Of a DNA stretch of 64,000 nt, positions 63,894-64,000 are shown one piece after another. The DNA comes from Telmatobacter sp. DSM 110680. GTDB taxonomy: Bacteria > Acidobacteriota > Terriglobia > Terriglobales > Acidobacteriaceae. Within the stretch, counting starts at the first letter, position 1; every line of letters begins with the position of its first letter. The notes beneath the pieces are model-generated. The model was not told the origin of the DNA. It did not search any database and saw nothing but the letters and a program-made list of their open reading frames with translations. Where the stretch lies: positions 1,550,001-1,614,000 of the forward strand of contig NZ_CP121196.1 in assembly GCF_039994875.1 (NCBI RefSeq), written 5' to 3'. Made by a program: the position numbers and the translations under genes.

Positions 63894-63963
63894 CAGTGGA
63901 CAGAGAACAGTGAACAGTGGTCAGCAAGCCTACTGTTCACTGTGCACTGATCACTGATCACTT
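63894..63963. repeat. Heptad inverted repeat after rpsD
   Basis: Left arm CAGTGGA, CAGAGAA, CAGTGAA, CAGTGGT (63894-63921); right arm ACTGTTC, ACTGTGC, ACTGATC, ACTGATC (63932-63959); only 10 bases between. AAGGAG at 63969 introduces the next gene, expected from gene order to be rpoA but cut by the window edge. Confidence 0.85.
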
Positions 63964-64000
63964 TCACGAAGGAGAACTTGCGCGGCCGCCGCAAAATGCA

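Noticed and set aside
63978-64000. rpoA start at the right edge
   Set aside because: Gene order predicts rpoA and AAGGAG is present, but the ~20 remaining bases are too few to confirm the protein, so no CDS is called.

Overview
The window is about 64 kb of chromosome from a GC-rich Gram-negative soil-type bacterium. The best placement is Acidobacteriota, class Terriglobia. The evidence is a TIGR03435-family protein (a family largely confined to this phylum), a DUF2934 protein, a two-heme cytochrome of a type common in these genomes, dispersed intergenic repeats of the GTCATCCTGAGCG...GCGAAGGATCTT type, and a Kdo hydroxylase remnant implying LPS. No rRNA, tRNA, CRISPR array, insertion sequence or prophage was seen.

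Layout. 0.2-12 kb: amino-acid permease, DUF2199 protein, periplasmic di-heme peroxidase, adenosine deaminase, two metallopeptidase-like proteins, mutL, an AlkZ-like winged-helix protein with a long basic disordered tail, and cmk. 12-16.4 kb: two zinc-ribbon proteins, then a pyrimidine operon pyrR-pyrB-pyrC. 16.4-33.8 kb: mixed single genes, including a CPBP protease, an alditol-oxidase-like flavoprotein, a frameshifted Kdo hydroxylase, an acyl-CoA desaturase, bcp with a 3-methyladenine glycosylase, a c-type cytochrome, an acetyl-xylan-esterase-like hydrolase, a cupin, moeA-moaC with an ankyrin protein, a Cu/Zn SOD, a protease-dead S2P-CBS protein and rsmD. 33.8-41.4 kb: a carbohydrate cluster with a secreted GH130-SGNH fusion, a D-xylonate-type dehydratase (YjhG/YagF), a Tat-exported GH127-like enzyme and a secreted nucleoside hydrolase. 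42.2-64 kb: an almost uninterrupted str-S10-spc-alpha ribosomal supercluster from rpsL to rpsD, with secY, adk, map and infA; rpoA is expected just past the right edge.

How the genes work together. The right third builds the ribosome, the Sec channel and the initiation machinery. A sigma70-type promoter is visible before a ~470-nt rpsL leader. The pyr operon makes UMP and is probably autoregulated by PyrR through an RNA site overlapping the pyrR translation start. The carbohydrate cluster fits turnover of plant-cell-wall arabinosides, mannosides and acetylated pentosans.

The most unusual signal is a family of period-7 tandem repeats. Units are CAGTNNN on the left and ACTGNNN on the right, with NNN drawn from a few triplets and their complements. 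They fill at least eleven gaps between genes in the ribosomal operons, with related copies before pyrB and between rplN and rplX. In most loci the two arms are mutually complementary, so the transcripts could form long hairpins between consecutive cistrons. Other points worth a second look are lysine/alanine-rich tails on L22 and L29, a possible AUC start with a perfect Shine-Dalgarno, structured leaders before rpsL and rpsD, and a protein built on DPxRPxLHKK repeats.
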